Source: Atherix ibis
Lineage: Eukaryota > Arthropoda > Insecta > Diptera > Athericidae
Reading direction: 5' to 3'
DNA length: 64,000 nucleotides
Assembly: GCA_958298945.1 (NCBI GenBank)
Contig: OY282609.1
Span: forward strand, 34,135,212 to 34,199,211
Under the pieces are notes generated by a model. It searched no databases and was not told the DNA's origin. It saw only the letters and a list, made by a program, of their open reading frames with translations. Shown here piece by piece: positions 36,173 to 46,915 of the stretch. The translations under genes and the position numbers were made by a program. Position 1 is the stretch's first letter. The number at the start of each line of letters is the position of its first letter.

Positions 36173-36389
36173 AGTAAACTCTAGAATATCTATCGGATAT
36201 TTGCCTGTATTCCATAAGGCAGTATACTTTTGTTTTTTTTTATTTTTTTATTTTTAATTTTTACAGATATTTACACAACTACAACATAGTAATAAGCAAA
36301 TTTGAGCAATAGTATTAATTAGCTTGAAAGGTTGTGGGGAGTAAACATCCAATGAAGTTCCTCCTGCTAGCGTGTATTTCTGTTAAGCC

Positions 36390-37307
36390 TCAGTATTTTA
36401 GTAAATCACGCGACCAGTGACGCTTAAGTCTTCGATTGGTATTTCTAGGGAAGAAAGTGGAGGATAGTTCTTGAACAAAAGGATTATTATGATTGAGGAC
36501 ACGGGAACGGAACTTTTTATAATGAGATACAGCCATGTCAAAAACAAATGGGACTTTAAGATCACGAATTGTACGGAGTATTTTTGATTGAAGGGATTGG
36601 ATTCGACGGGAATTAGAAGGCTTAGTAGATCCCCAGAGTTCTAGTCCGTATGTCCATATGGATTTCAGTAAGGTATTGTATATTAGTACTTTGCTGTCTA
36701 TAGTAAGTATGGAACGTTTGTCTAGAAGTCGAAGTAGTTTTAGGTAACGTCTTTTTAGTTCTGGTCTTTTAAGTCTTGTATGTGGGTTCCATGTCAAGCC
36801 TTTGTCTAAGTACAGTCCTAAGTACCGAGCTTCGGTGTGTTGAGGTATGGCACTGCCATTAAGGTATATGGGAGGGCATGACTCACGACGGAGAGTGAAA
36901 GTTACCTCGATAGATTTACGTTCATTGACTTTTATTCTCCATCTAGTAAACCAGTTTGGGAGGGTTTGGATTTGGATTTGGAGAGTTTCGGAAGCATGTT
37001 GGGGATTTTCGCTAGATGCAAGGCAGACCGTATCATCGGCATATGTAGCAAAGAAGATATTAGGGAAAATTGGGATATCGGATGTGTAAATGTTGTAGAG
37101 GATGGGTCCAAGAATGCTACCTTGAGGAACCCCAGCCAATATCGGAGAGATATTGGACAGTTTGTTGGATTCATTTACTTGCAAGTGTCGGTTGGAAAGG
37201 AATGATCTTAGGACTAGGAAATAGTTGGAAGGAAAGAACCTCTTGAGTTTCCCGAGTAGACCCGGGTGCCAAACTCTATCAAAAGCTTGATTTATATCAA
37301 GAAACAC
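36390..37307 (-). pseudogene. Reverse transcriptase domain, Jockey clade (open, 305 codons)
   Basis: This is the longest intact coding stretch of any element in the window. Residues 1-20 carry motif A (FLDINQAFDRVWHPGLL), followed near residues 58-70 by AGVPQGSILGPILYN (motif B). ATYADDTVCLAS (motif C, both catalytic Asp kept) is near residues 87-98. RYLGLYLDKGLTWNPHTR follows, then LDKRSILTIDSKVLIYNTLL and YGLELWGSTKPSN, reaching the natural stop before the 3' UTR. The frame is broken just upstream at 37310, so the full ORF2 is not made. Its preservation suggests a younger insertion than the other non-LTR copies. Confidence 0.8.
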
Positions 37308-37615
37308 ACCGGGACAGTACTGTTTTTTTTCTAAGGAGGATGCAATGAAATCGACAACTCGATGACACTGCTGGGTAGTGGAGTGCTTGGCGCGGAAACC
37401 AAATTGGTGATTAGGAATTAAATTTGAAGATTCGTGTAGAGGATGTAAGCGGCGAAGGAGGATTTTTGCAAAGATTTTTGAGAGTAGTGGAAGGAGACTT
37501 ATTGGCCTGTAGGAAGTGGGGCGGTTTATTGGTTTATTGGGCTAAGGGATCATTTTAATGATGGCAAATTTCCAGAGGATTGGGAGTTATATATTGTGGC
37601 AAGGAAAACTATTGC

Positions 37616-38061
37616 TCATTTAGGAAGTTGTTGGAGTATATTGGAGGTAATCAGATCATAGCCAGGAGCTTTATTTTTGGGAAGAAGCTTGATTAAATTG
37701 GCAACTTCGGAAGGAGTGATTGCCTTAGAGGGAAGACTCATGGGTAAAAGAATGGATAGTTCCGTCTCGATTATAGTGCAATGAGTCCTGTCTAATATGT
37801 CCTCATGTGGAGTACATGTTTGTACAAGGTGTTCAGCAAAAGCGTCTGCTTTATGTTTGTCCGTTTTGGCCCAGGTTCCGTCAGTTTTTCGTAAAGGGTG
37901 CTTTGTTTTTCTATAAGATAGTATTTGTCTTGTAGCAGTCCACAAAGTTCTGTTTTTCTTAGGGTTGAAGTGTAGTTTCTAAAACGTTCTGTATTGTATT
38001 TAGTGATTTCGTCATGTAGTTCTTTTTTCAGCTTGTTCAGTTTGGTTTTGTCGCTGGGCAT
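37616..38061 (-). pseudogene. ORF2 linker between endonuclease and reverse transcriptase
   Basis: Two overlapping minus frames (37792-38061 and 37616-37945) read MPSDKTKLNKLKKELHDEI, then LWTATRQILSYRKTKHPLRK, KADAFAEHLVQTCTPHEDI and LPKNKAPGYDLITSNILQQL. The switch between frames lies around 37930. This order (basic linker, AFAEHL, NKAPGxD) is standard for Jockey ORF2 immediately before the reverse transcriptase. Confidence 0.7.
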
Positions 38062-38466
38062 TCTTGTATGTTGCCAATGAGCTCTTGCTTTTCGGTTTTC
38101 TGCAATAAGACGCCTAATTGTTAATGGTTGAATTGTCTGGTTTTGTGTAGATTTCGAGTTTTTGCTTTTTTCTGAAAAGGCTGTAGCATTTTGTAATAAA
38201 CAAGTAAACTTGTGTACCGCGTCATCTAGTTCTTATTCTGTTTTTTAGCTTTGTCGTAAGTCTAAATGCTCGTCAATATATTGTTTGAATAATTCCCAAT
38301 CAATTGGTCCATTAATAAGTCTCGGCGCATTGACTTTTGGAGTGGATTGGGAATCGAGGACTAGTAGAACAGGGAGTTAAGATCTAGGAGTGGAGTTAAG
38401 ATCTAGGAGTGAATTAACATTAATGTTGGAGGAATTCATGGGACTAGTTATAAAGTAATCTAGAAT

Positions 38467-38712
38467 GGCAGTATACTTAACCGTTCTATCTACATCATTT
38501 ATACATCCCATATTTCTCTTTTTCAATGTTTTTTTACGTAACGTATATATAATGTTACGGTCTGATTTGCAACTAAAAAAAATCCCTAACATACTTTCAA
38601 AATCCTCCAAGTCCTTTTCCAAATCCTCTACAATTGTGTTTTGATGTAGAGAATAAAATAAGCGAACGTCAATGTGACCACTTCCATACGATAAAATACT
38701 GGAGTTCAACAA
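38467..38712 (+). pseudogene. Inverted reverse transcriptase fragment abutting the Jockey element
   Basis: Read on the plus strand, this stretch gives SILNRSIYIIYTSHISLFQ, then FFT-RIYNVTV-FATKKNP and HTFKILQ. It aligns with the minus-strand RT of the adjoining element from SILGPILYNIYTSDI through the YADD region to RIKVNERKS. It is thus a second, more decayed RT piece in the opposite orientation, joined at about 38466 to the endonuclease tail. Because the RT is already present in the main copy, simple twin priming does not explain it. Confidence 0.6.
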
Positions 38713-39782
38713 CTAAGATAGTAATTAGAAAAAAAATTGACATGGAATCCACACAAAACATCTTAATCATTTAATACTTAATAAGAAAGAAATTAAGCAT
38801 TTTTAATTTGGATCCATCGCTGATTTTTTAAATTAAAATTTGTCGGTTTTGCTAATGACTCTTCTCTGATAAGGATTGTTTCACTTCAGCTCAAGAATTT
38901 TCCATACTTTCTTTATGTTATAGTATTTGGAAAAAAATACTTTTGACTACAAAACGCAATCACAAGAAAAATAATAATTTAATAAATTAAATAAATTGAA
39001 AGGCAACTGATTAAAATTTCATTTTATATTTATTTACAGAATATATTTCGAATAAACATTAAATACAATATATCTAATTTTATGTATTTATTTATTATCA
39101 TATACAACGTTATTCATCTTAAATTATCTTTATTTTATTGTATCCATTTATGAATTTTCACTTTTAAAGATTATAGTATGAATAATTTCGCTTATTGAAA
39201 AATTATCTCTTTTTAATTTATGTATAATTTTATAGATAGGAAAAATGTTTATTATACCAGCAATTTTATATTTTATTACCTATCTTTACATTTATTTTGA
39301 TTTTTTTTCTTCTATTATCTTAAATTTAATTCGGCATATTCCAGAAATAAAAGAATCGTCTCTTTTTTTTTGTCAAAGTATTTCTAATTAGTTAGGATTT
39401 AAAACAAATAAAGGCAAATTCAATATGACAAGAAACAATTATCAAAATAAGAGTTGATTTTTAAAAAAAATTTATTTTTTAAAAATTTAAAACTATTCAC
39501 TTTTTTTTTATCAAACAATTTTTGATTTTGTCCATTATAATAATAAAATTGTCATATTGACATGAAATCCTCTTCAGAGTCAGTTTCTTGTAAAGTTTCC
39601 TCATAGTTGCTGTTTCATGTGGAGTCACAATACTAATTGTGAACCATATTATAAAAAAAAACTTGCAAAAAGTTAATAAATAGAAAAAATATTTAGTATG
39701 GCGGAGCTCCTTAACTGGGTGGTGGGTGAAATACCCTTCGTAAAATAATAATGTACTTGCAAAAGCCGGTATTACGAAGAAC
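38713..39782. other. No gene recognised
   Basis: AT-rich. The 95-codon minus-strand open frame at 39497-39784 has no recognisable motif. Confidence 0.4.
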
Positions 39783-39890
39783 ATTATTTTGTAATTTCAA
39801 AAATTATTTATAGTTCTATAAATAATTTTTGAAATTACAAAATAATTTCAAAAATTATTTATAGAACTATAAATAATTTTCAAGTGTATT
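39783..39890. repeat. Perfect 31-bp palindrome followed by a second overlapping palindrome
   Basis: Arms 39783-39813 and 39816-39846 are exact reverse complements (2-nt centre). The right half is then repeated at about 39845-39890 as a second hairpin (aaaattatttatag-aac-tataaataatttt). The block is thus a tandem of two inverted repeats made of the same AT-rich segment. Confidence 0.85.
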
Positions 39891-40460
39891 TTATATTGAA
39901 TTGTTTATAATTTAAAAAGAAAAATGGTTTCAAATCCGTAATGTAGTTTTTTGATTGCCAAAATTTTGGTTTTGGTAAATAATAATTTTTGGGATATAGA
40001 AAAATAATATGTCTAAAGTATTGATACTAAAAATAATAAAAAATCCTAAGAATATTCGAATATATGAGTTGTTATTGCTATGAAATTCAGTATATTCTAT
40101 ACTTGCTAGAAAAAAAGTTAAACTTTTCTTATGTTATTCTTATAATATTTTACAAAAATTAATTTCTCTAATTAGAAAAAATTAACAAAAATTAGTATAA
40201 AAGAAGAATAATATCAAAAGTAATTCATTTGCCCACTTTTTTATTTTTTTAAAAGAGGATCATTTATTTAAAGGACTTTTTTTTTTTTTTTTTAATTGAA
40301 AAGGTTCTAAATTTCTATCAATAATTTGGAGTGATTATTTTTTTTAGAAATGTTTAGTTTTGTTATTTTAAAATTAAAAACTATTATTAGCCTATACTTG
40401 ATCCTTGTATAACATGATATTTATCGAATAAAAATTACATAGTCGATTAAGTGTCAACTA
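39891..40460. other. No gene recognised
   Basis: AT-rich spacer before the mariner that starts at 40461. Confidence 0.4.
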
Positions 40461-41402
40461 CAGGGTTTTTCACGCGGAATGGATATTCATAGAAACGTAT
40501 TGTAAGACTTATAGAACTATTTTAAGATATTTTCAAAGAATCCGTAATTATGAAAGTGATCTTTTCTGTCGTTTCTGTCGTTTTTGTATGTTGTATGAGT
40601 TCCAAAATGGGAACAACGCGATGGAGGCAAAAAAGAACTTGTGTGGCGTATTTGGAGAATACGCAGTAGTAGCTCGAATATACCAGAGATGGTTTGCGAA
40701 ATTTCGTTCGGGTGATTTTTCTTTGGAAGATGAACCCAGATCAGGAAAGCTATAGATCTCAATGACGAAGTGCTACGCAGTATGATCAGGACAAATCCCA
40801 TGATAAATTCCACAGAAGTGGCCTTCAAGCTTGGAATTCATCAGACTACTACTTTAGAGCACATTAAAAGGCTTGGTTTTGTGTCCAAACTCTCTGTTTG
40901 GGTGCCACACGAATTAAGCAAAAAAAATTTAATAGATCAAATTTCAATATGTTCTTCAAATCTTGCTCGTTACAAAAGAAAACAGTTTTTGGACCCATTA
41001 GTGACTGGTAGTAAAAAGTGGATAATTTATAAATATGTGGTAAGAAAAAGGGCATATGTTTACAAAGCTGATCATTACTGTTCGGATCTTGATGTTTTGA
41101 ATAAAGGAAACCCGTATAAAAAATTGCAGAGTTGGATTGGGAAACTCTACCTCAGCCAACATATCTGATTATTATCTGTTCAGGTAGCTGAAAAACTTTC
41201 TTGAGGGAATTGAATATATAAATTATGATGGTTTCCAAATGGCAGTGGAAGAATACTTTGCGTCCAAAAACGAGGACTTCTTTTCCAGGGGGTTGGAGAA
41301 GCTATCAGAACGCTGGCAGACAGTTGTAACTAATAAAGGAAATTTTATTTTGGATTAACTTTTGAATAAAAAGTGCAAAAAAAAACGACAGAACTTTCCC
41401 TG
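40461..41402 (+). mobile_element. Mariner element (CAGGGTTTTTCACG family), internally deleted
   Basis: The 5' end CAGGGTTTTTCACGCGG follows TA at 40459-40460. The 3' end is taken at ...ctttccctg (41402), which mirrors only CAGGG, so it is uncertain. A transposase with HTH and C-terminal blocks lies between. The 3' UTR (41341-41391) is repeated in inverted and then direct orientation downstream, and a 5'-end fragment of the same family recurs at about 41558-41665. Confidence 0.65.
40617..41358 (+). pseudogene. Mariner transposase with lost catalytic centre
   Basis: The first part reads RWFAKFRSGDFSLEDEPRSGK. After a frame change, 40770-41168 gives the helix-turn-helix STEVAFKLGIHQTTTLEHIKR, VSKLSVWVPHELSKKN and RKQFLDPLVTGSKKWIIY, where Asp of GDEKW is replaced by Ser. 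The block with the second Asp is deleted. The C-terminus, in another frame, keeps SDYYLFR (third Asp) and LSERWQTVVTNKGNF up to the stop at 41358. Confidence 0.75.
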
Positions 41403-41490
41403 TCGTTTTTTTTTTGCACTTTTTATTCAAAAGTTAATTCAAAAATAAAATCATATTTTTTTTTTGCACTTTTTATTCAAAAGTTAATCC
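41341..41490. repeat. ~50-bp inverted repeat plus direct third copy at a mariner 3' end
   Basis: Bases 41341-41391 pair with 41400-41450 (8-nt loop, one A/T-run length difference and a few changes). The outer part of the right arm is then repeated directly at 41456-41490. The unit is the 3' UTR of the mariner at 40461. Confidence 0.85.
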
Positions 41491-42036
41491 AAAGCGTATT
41501 CGTCGAAAATCATATTTGTAAAGGAGTCAATGAAAAACTATAAATTATTTCTTTTTATATCGTAGAAACGTATTGTAAAAACTAAAGAACTATTTGAAGA
41601 TATTTTCAAAGAACGTTATATGATGTACCCATAATTATGAAAGTGCTCTTGTTTCGAGATGTTTAAAGGGTTACATTTGAACAAAATAAAACAATATTTT
41701 TATAAAATGTAACTTTTCAATTTAGAATTTTGTTAGTCTTTTTATTATAAATGTGAGATTTTGTATGAATCCCATACGAAAAATGGTTGAATTCACTTAA
41801 TCAGTATTTAACTGAATAATGAGCTATAAATGGTTAAAAATTAACTGAATAATGAGCTATAAAATAACTATTTTTAAATAGTTTTGTAGAACATTTTATG
41901 AGGTGCATTTGTCAAGAATCTCATCTATTGAATTTTCAGCCAAGCGACAGATTTGCTCGCGGTATTTTTTACTTTTCTTGTTGAAATAAAATCCGGCTCC
42001 GTGATTGGCTTAACCGAATATTGATTTTTCCTTCTA
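41491..42036. repeat. Solo 5'-end fragment of the 40461 mariner family, then unassigned sequence
   Basis: Bases 41558-41665 match the 5' leader at 40485-40570 (gtagaaacgtattgta, agatattttcaaagaa, aattatgaaagtg) in the same orientation but without the terminal repeat. Nothing was identified from 41666 to 42036. Confidence 0.55.
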
Positions 42037-43319
42037 CCAGGTGCATAAGCTTAAATCCGCTGTTTGATTATAGATGGCGTGAGTAAGCGTCTTAAGCTAC
42101 CATGGATACGCCAAATTTTTTTTTATATGAGTTTGACATCTGTCAGCATTAATCAGTGTACATTGTCAGCAATTTTGTACAACAACATACATTTTTCCTT
42201 TGGTACTTATGTCTTGTTTTGTGCCAGAAAAAGAGAATATAAGGGAAGCTCTGCTTTTCTGCTTCAATTTGAAGAAATCGGCTACCGAATCGCATCGAGT
42301 GCTTATGGAGGCCTATGGTGACAGTGCTTTATCGGAAACAACATACCGAGATTGGTTTCGTCGTTTCAAAGACGGCAATTTTGACTTGTGGGACAGGAAG
42401 CGTGAAAATCGGCCTAGGAAGGTTGAGGACCATCAATTGCAAACTCTTTTGAATGAAGACGATACTCAATCGCAAAAAATGCTCGTGAAGCAATTGAGTG
42501 TTACTCAACCAGCCATTTCCATGCGTCTGCGTGCCATGGGGAAGATTGAGAATATCGAAAAATGGGTGCTGCATGAATTGAACGATAGGCAGATGGAGCG
42601 ATGCCAAAACACATGCGAAATCTTGCTCGCCAGACAAAAAGAAAGTCATTCTTGCATCGAATTGTGACAGGTGATGAAAAGTGGATATATTTCGAGAATC
42701 TTAAACGCAAGAAATCGAAGCTTGATCACGGCCAACCATCAGCATCTTCCCCAAGACCAAATCGCTTCGGACGGAAGACGATGCTGTGCGTCTAGGGATC
42801 AGCAGGGTATCCTCTACTATGGTATGTAGAAACCTGGTAAAACTGTCAATGCCCACCGCTACCACCAACAACTGATCAAATTGCACCGTGCTCTGCGTGA
42901 AAAAAGGACGAATTATCAACAAAGACATGACAAGCTGATTTTCCTCCACGACAACGCACCATCGCACACGTCAAAAATAGCCCGAAACTACTTGCAGACA
43001 CTTAACTGGGAGGTGCTACCTCACCCCGCTTATTTACAAGACCTGGACCATTCCGACTACCACCTGTTTTCGTCGATGGGTCACGAGCTCACTGAGCATC
43101 ACTTCGATTCTTACGAAGACGTCCGAAAATGGCTTGATGAGTGGTTTGCCTCGAAAGAGAAGGAATTTTTTTGGCGTGGTATCCACAAATTGCCCGAGAG
43201 ATGGAAAAAATATGTAGCTAGCGAGGCGAAGTACTTTGAATAAATTTGTTTTTACTTTCTATGGAAAAAAACATATGTTTTTTTACTAAAAAACAGCGGA
43301 TTTGAGCTTATATATCTGG
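42037..43319 (+). mobile_element. Mos1-like (mauritiana-type) mariner, essentially full length
   Basis: The termini CCAGGTGCATAAGCTTAAAT (5') and the inverse of the 3' end (CCAGATATATAAGCTCAAAT) agree over about 30 bp. TA flanks at 42035-42036 and 43320-43321 are exact. The length of 1283 bp is that expected of a complete mauritiana-type mariner. The transposase needs only two frame changes to be continuous. It is the most recent-looking DNA transposon here. A deletion relative lies at 28696-29759. Confidence 0.9.
42209..43243 (+). pseudogene. Mos1-like mariner transposase, two frameshifts
   Basis: The ATG at 42209 starts MSCFVPEKENIREALLFCF. The first frame runs through the paired HTH region (KQLSVTQPAISMRLRAMGK) and WVLHELNDRQMERCQNTCEI until a 1-bp loss in an A-run near 42640. 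The second frame (to about 42795) has FLHRIVTGDEKWIYF with the first catalytic Asp. A 2-bp loss near 42793 returns to the original frame. FLHDNAPSHTSK then has the second Asp and HSDYHLFSSMGHEL the third, 34 residues apart (DD34D), ending EAKYFE. The usual YSPDLAPSD before the third Asp reads YLQDLDHSD. All three catalytic Asp codons are present, but the frameshifts prevent expression. Confidence 0.9.
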
Positions 43320-43321
43320 TA

Positions 43322-43859
43322 TAACATTTTATCAGTTTCTGGTAATATTCAGGGTTGTAGAAGTATTTTTATTTTTTTTATTTTCATTTCTATCAACTCA
43401 AAATAACGGTTATTTGGTTGAATAATTTTGACTAGATACTAAAAATGTGTGGTCTATTTTTTTTTGAAGACTGAGTAATTTACATCCATATCAGTGCTAC
43501 TTTAAAGTTACGATTTTGCACTGAATAAGCACGACTGTACACTATAGAGTCTTTTCATAGGGCTGATATGTTTTCATGTGGATCACGTGGCCATACTTGA
43601 AATGTCAAAATCTTATTTCTCTACCATTTTTATTTAATAAAATTTCCAATTTATTCATTAAAAAATGGAAAAATTATCCAATTTTTTTAATCAAAAAACT
43701 TTATTTTAATGTTTTTCTTTCTTTAAAAAAAAAGGAAATGTCAAAGAAAAAATCGTCTTCTCAAATGAGGTGCAATTTTATCCATCAGGATTGGGGAATA
43801 AACAAATTATTCACGGAGAACCTTTACATTTAAAAAAGATAGGATGGTATCATCGGTCC
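43322..43859. other. No gene recognised
   Basis: AT-rich. The open frame at 43576-43833 is Lys/Phe-rich and has no motif. Confidence 0.4.
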
Positions 43860-44115
43860 TTATTTATTTTAAAATGACAAAACGAATTTAAGTTAGTGTC
43901 AATGGTGAGCGGTACAGATCGATGATAACAAACTTTTTGTGGCCTAAATTGGAGGATATTGATTTAACGAATATGTGGTTTTAACAGAAGGGCATTACGT
44001 GGTTCAATCGATTATTATGGGAAAAGTTTGGCAACTCGATAATTTCAAAAAAGCTAGACGTAAAATGAAACTGAATTTATTGTAAAAAGTGTTCGAAAAT
44101 TAGAATCATCGTGTT
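43860..44115 (+). pseudogene. DD41D transposase fragment, subfamily B
   Basis: The plus strand reads SVNGERYRSMITNFLWPKLE near 43895-43955, a decayed QQDGATCH region near 43978-44010 with the catalytic Asp lost (QKG), and LLWEKFGNSIIS near 44015-44055. The sequence is then deleted to a C-terminal remnant near 44090. No termini were seen. Confidence 0.65.
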
Positions 44116-45107
44116 TGGTTTTATAAACGAAGCAGAAGCGAATATTTTAATAATGTTATTTTTAGTATATAATTGTATCTATTATACTTCAAAATAAAAT
44201 AATAAATTTTGCTGTGCCATATTTCTTTTTTGTTTTATTTGAAAAAAAAAACAACATATCAGTCTTATTGAAAAATTTGTTATTACGTGTTTTTGAATAG
44301 TTATATCCACCATGCGATTTAAAAATGTATGACGATATTTTCTGTGCACCTCTTGACGGTGTAGTTTCATCCCAAACATACATTTTGATATTGTCATCAT
44401 AGAAATTATGGAAACCCAAGTTGTGTATATACAAATTTTGAATACGACAATGCAAAATATTCCGCATTTTGCTGGTCTTCTACAAGATTTTTTCTATTTT
44501 CTTCGGTACTTTGCACATGTAAATCATGACTTTAAGATAAGACTTCGCTTTCTAATTAGAATATGCCTCGATTTTTACCTTTAGTAAATCGTATTTTTTG
44601 CAAGTGTTTTTATCTTCAGTAAATTGAGGACAATTGAAATTTAATTTAAGCTCAGATATTAAACATGTCCTTTTAAGTTCACTCCTAAATAAATTATTGA
44701 TTATTTTCCGCACATATTACTAATATTTTAATTAGAACTAAAATAGTTTCGAGCTTGAGTGCGATGAGCTCTTATATAGTGAGAAACTTAAAATACGTTC
44801 TTCTACAGTCTTTCTCTTAATTTCATCTGCTTTTCGCGAATATCCCGCCATAATGAAAGAATACCTAAAACAATCTAACGATTCTTTTCGTTAAATATAT
44901 ATTTAAAAAAATGATTTTATGTAATAAATGCTAAATGGAATTTTTTCATATTTTTGACTTACACAAACCACTTTTCATAATTATAGTATGGGCACGTATA
45001 ACTTATTAGTTTTTATCTCAAAGACGGTTGTAGATACCTGGATTATGTTTGCAGTTTTTTTTTTTATTAAACTAGTTTAGTAACTTTTATATTTATTAAT
45101 AAAATTA
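44116..45107. other. No confident gene; weak piggyBac-like reading on the minus strand
   Basis: Mostly AT-rich. A minus open frame (44189-44467) contains VWDETTPSRGAQKISSYIFK, which loosely resembles the DE-x(2)-PxRG block of piggyBac transposases. The match is too short for a call. Confidence 0.3.
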
Positions 45108-45161
45108 TTATGCTAAGAATATTTTTCAAATATTTTTATTTGAAAAATATTCTTAGCATAA
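45108..45161. repeat. Perfect 25-bp inverted repeat, 4-nt loop
   Basis: Arms 45108-45132 and 45137-45161 are exact reverse complements (ttatgctaagaatattttt...). No transposon adjoins it. Confidence 0.9.
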
Positions 45162-45767
45162 ATTGAGGGACGATTTTTTTTTAAAATTATGAAAAATAAA
45201 AGCATGTCAGCTTTTATTTAAAATTATTCATTTTTGTTGTCTCGTTCCAGAATGGATAACATTTTAATACCATTTAATACCGGTCTAGGGCGAAAATTTT
45301 TTAAATCACCTATTTTTCTTCTTCTTTTAAATTGAAAGAAATTATACTCATGAACTTATGATGAAGAAATCATCTTCATGAACTTATGTCCATTAAGGTT
45401 AGTCATATAATACGGCTTTAGAAAAAAATACGTAAAATATAAATAAAAATCAGATATTTATATGAAATATGATCTTTTTGAAAATATTAAGTTTAAAGTT
45501 CAAAATGGTATTAAGAAAGTGTTGAGTCTTTTGTGTATATGATCAAAGTAAGTTTTTTATAGATTATTATAGAGTTTTTAAATTTAAAAGAATCCTAAAA
45601 TTTGAAAGAGTCTAGCAATAGTATATCTTACAAGTCTATTTTCAACTAGATTTCAATAAATAATCGATATTATTAAAGTTTTTTTAATATTTATATTTTT
45701 GTACATATTTATTTAAAAAAATATAAATTAATAATTAAAATTCTATATTTTAAATAAATACATATTA
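45162..45767. other. No gene recognised
   Basis: AT-rich spacer before the mariner at 45768. Confidence 0.4.
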
Positions 45768-46915
45768 TTGGGTTGTCCACAAAGTAATTTTTTTACTTTC
45801 CCAATAGAGGACTTAATTGTATTTTTTCACAACCAACTTCACACTTAAGCCGCATAATCATATGTTTTTTGACAGCTGACATGTGATTCGATTGATTCTG
45901 CATTGTAGTTTTTGGTTGATACCCTTTTAAATATGGAAAAAGAAAAACAGAATTTTCGCCATATTTTCCTATTTTACTATAGAAAAGATAAAAATGCAGT
46001 TCAAGCAAGAAAAAAATTATCCGATGTATATGGAGAAAATATGTTAAGTAAGCGCTAGTGCCAAAACTGATTTGCAAAATTTCGATCCGGCAATTTTGAT
46101 CTCGAAGATGCACCACATTCTGGAAGGACAGTTGAAGCTGATGAAGACACAATAAAGGCATTCATTGATGTTAACTGACGATAACAACTCGTGATATCAC
46201 TGAGAGATTAAATTTATCGAATTCGACTGTTTATGATCATTTAAAACGGCTAGGTTTAATCTCAAAGCCAGACATATGGATTCCTCATCTTCTTACGGAA
46301 AAATATTTGTGCTGTCGCATTGACGTTTGTGATTTGCTTCTCAAACGCCAAGAAAATGATCCATTTTTGAAGCGTATCATCACTAAGGATGAGAAATGGG
46401 TTGTCTACAACAATGTAAATGCAAAAGATCCTAGAGTAGAAAAGATGAACTGGCTCAAAGCACTTCCAAAGCCAATATTTATCAAAAAAAGGTTATGCTA
46501 TCTATTTGGTGGGATTTCAAAGGAATCGTTTATTTTGATCTTCTACCGTGCAACACAATGATCAATTCTGAAGTGTACTATCATTAGTTGTACAAATTGA
46601 ATAATTCACTTAAAGAAAAAAGGCCAGAATTTATCAATAGGAAAGGTATAATGTTCCAACAGGATAATGCGAAACCACATACAAGTTTAACCACTTGGCA
46701 AAAGCTTTTAGAGCTTTGATGGCATATACTGCCACGTTCACCATACTCTCCTGAAAGAGCTCCTTCTAATTATCATTTGTTCCGGTCTCTACAGACGGTA
46801 AAACGTTTAATTCAAATAAGGAAACCAAAAATAACTTTGATCAGTTTTTTGCCAATAAAGAACAAAAATTTTATGAGCGTGTAATTTCGAAAATAAATCA
46901 AAATTACTTTTTAGT
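45768..46915 (+). mobile_element. Mariner element (same family as 34645), copy 2
   Basis: The 5' end TTGGGTTGTCCACAAAGTAA follows TA (45766-45767). The leader with tttttgacagctgacatg matches copies 1 and 3. The 3' end keeps only aaaattacttt near 46898-46910, so the terminal repeat is incomplete. It is the longest of the three copies and the only one that still reaches the transposase C-terminus. Confidence 0.75.
45930..46910 (+). pseudogene. Mariner transposase, multiply broken
   Basis: Readable blocks in order: MEKEKQNFRHIFLFYYRKDK near 45933, GNFDLEDAPH-SGRTVEADED near 46092-46155, and LISKPDIWIPHLLTEKYL near 46257-46310. Bases 46307-46561 then give CDLLLKRQENDPFLKRIITKDEKWVVYNNV with the first catalytic Asp in KDEKW. 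FQQDNAKPHTS, with the second Asp, is near 46654-46690. PSNYHLFRSL is near 46763-46795, where the third Asp reads Asn. The end is ANKEQKFYERVIS. Several frameshifts and stops are present. Confidence 0.75.

Larger units (their letters stand above)
36233..38466 (-). mobile_element. Jockey-clade non-LTR retrotransposon, 5' truncated, best preserved copy
   Basis: On the minus strand, from the truncated 5' side, there is an endonuclease tail (NINVNSLLDLNS, about 38385-38440). A linker follows (INGPIDWELFKQYIDEHLD, about 38250-38310, and blocks to 37616 containing NKAPGYDLITSNIL). A broken stretch at 37310-37616 precedes an open reverse transcriptase from 37307 to 36390. A ~130-bp 3' UTR ends in an A-rich tail at 36233-36265. 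It is related to, but distinct from, the family at 560-2949. A 19-bp unit is tandemly duplicated at 38373-38410 in the endonuclease tail. Confidence 0.85.

Noticed and set aside
36847..37205. Two plus-strand and one overlapping minus-strand open frames of ~80 codons
   Set aside because: Shadows of the minus-strand reverse transcriptase at 36390-37307, which has clear motifs in order.
38377..38712. Whole 111-codon minus-strand frame read as an endonuclease domain
   Set aside because: Only the last ~30 codons fit an endonuclease tail; the first part is the antisense of an inverted reverse transcriptase fragment.
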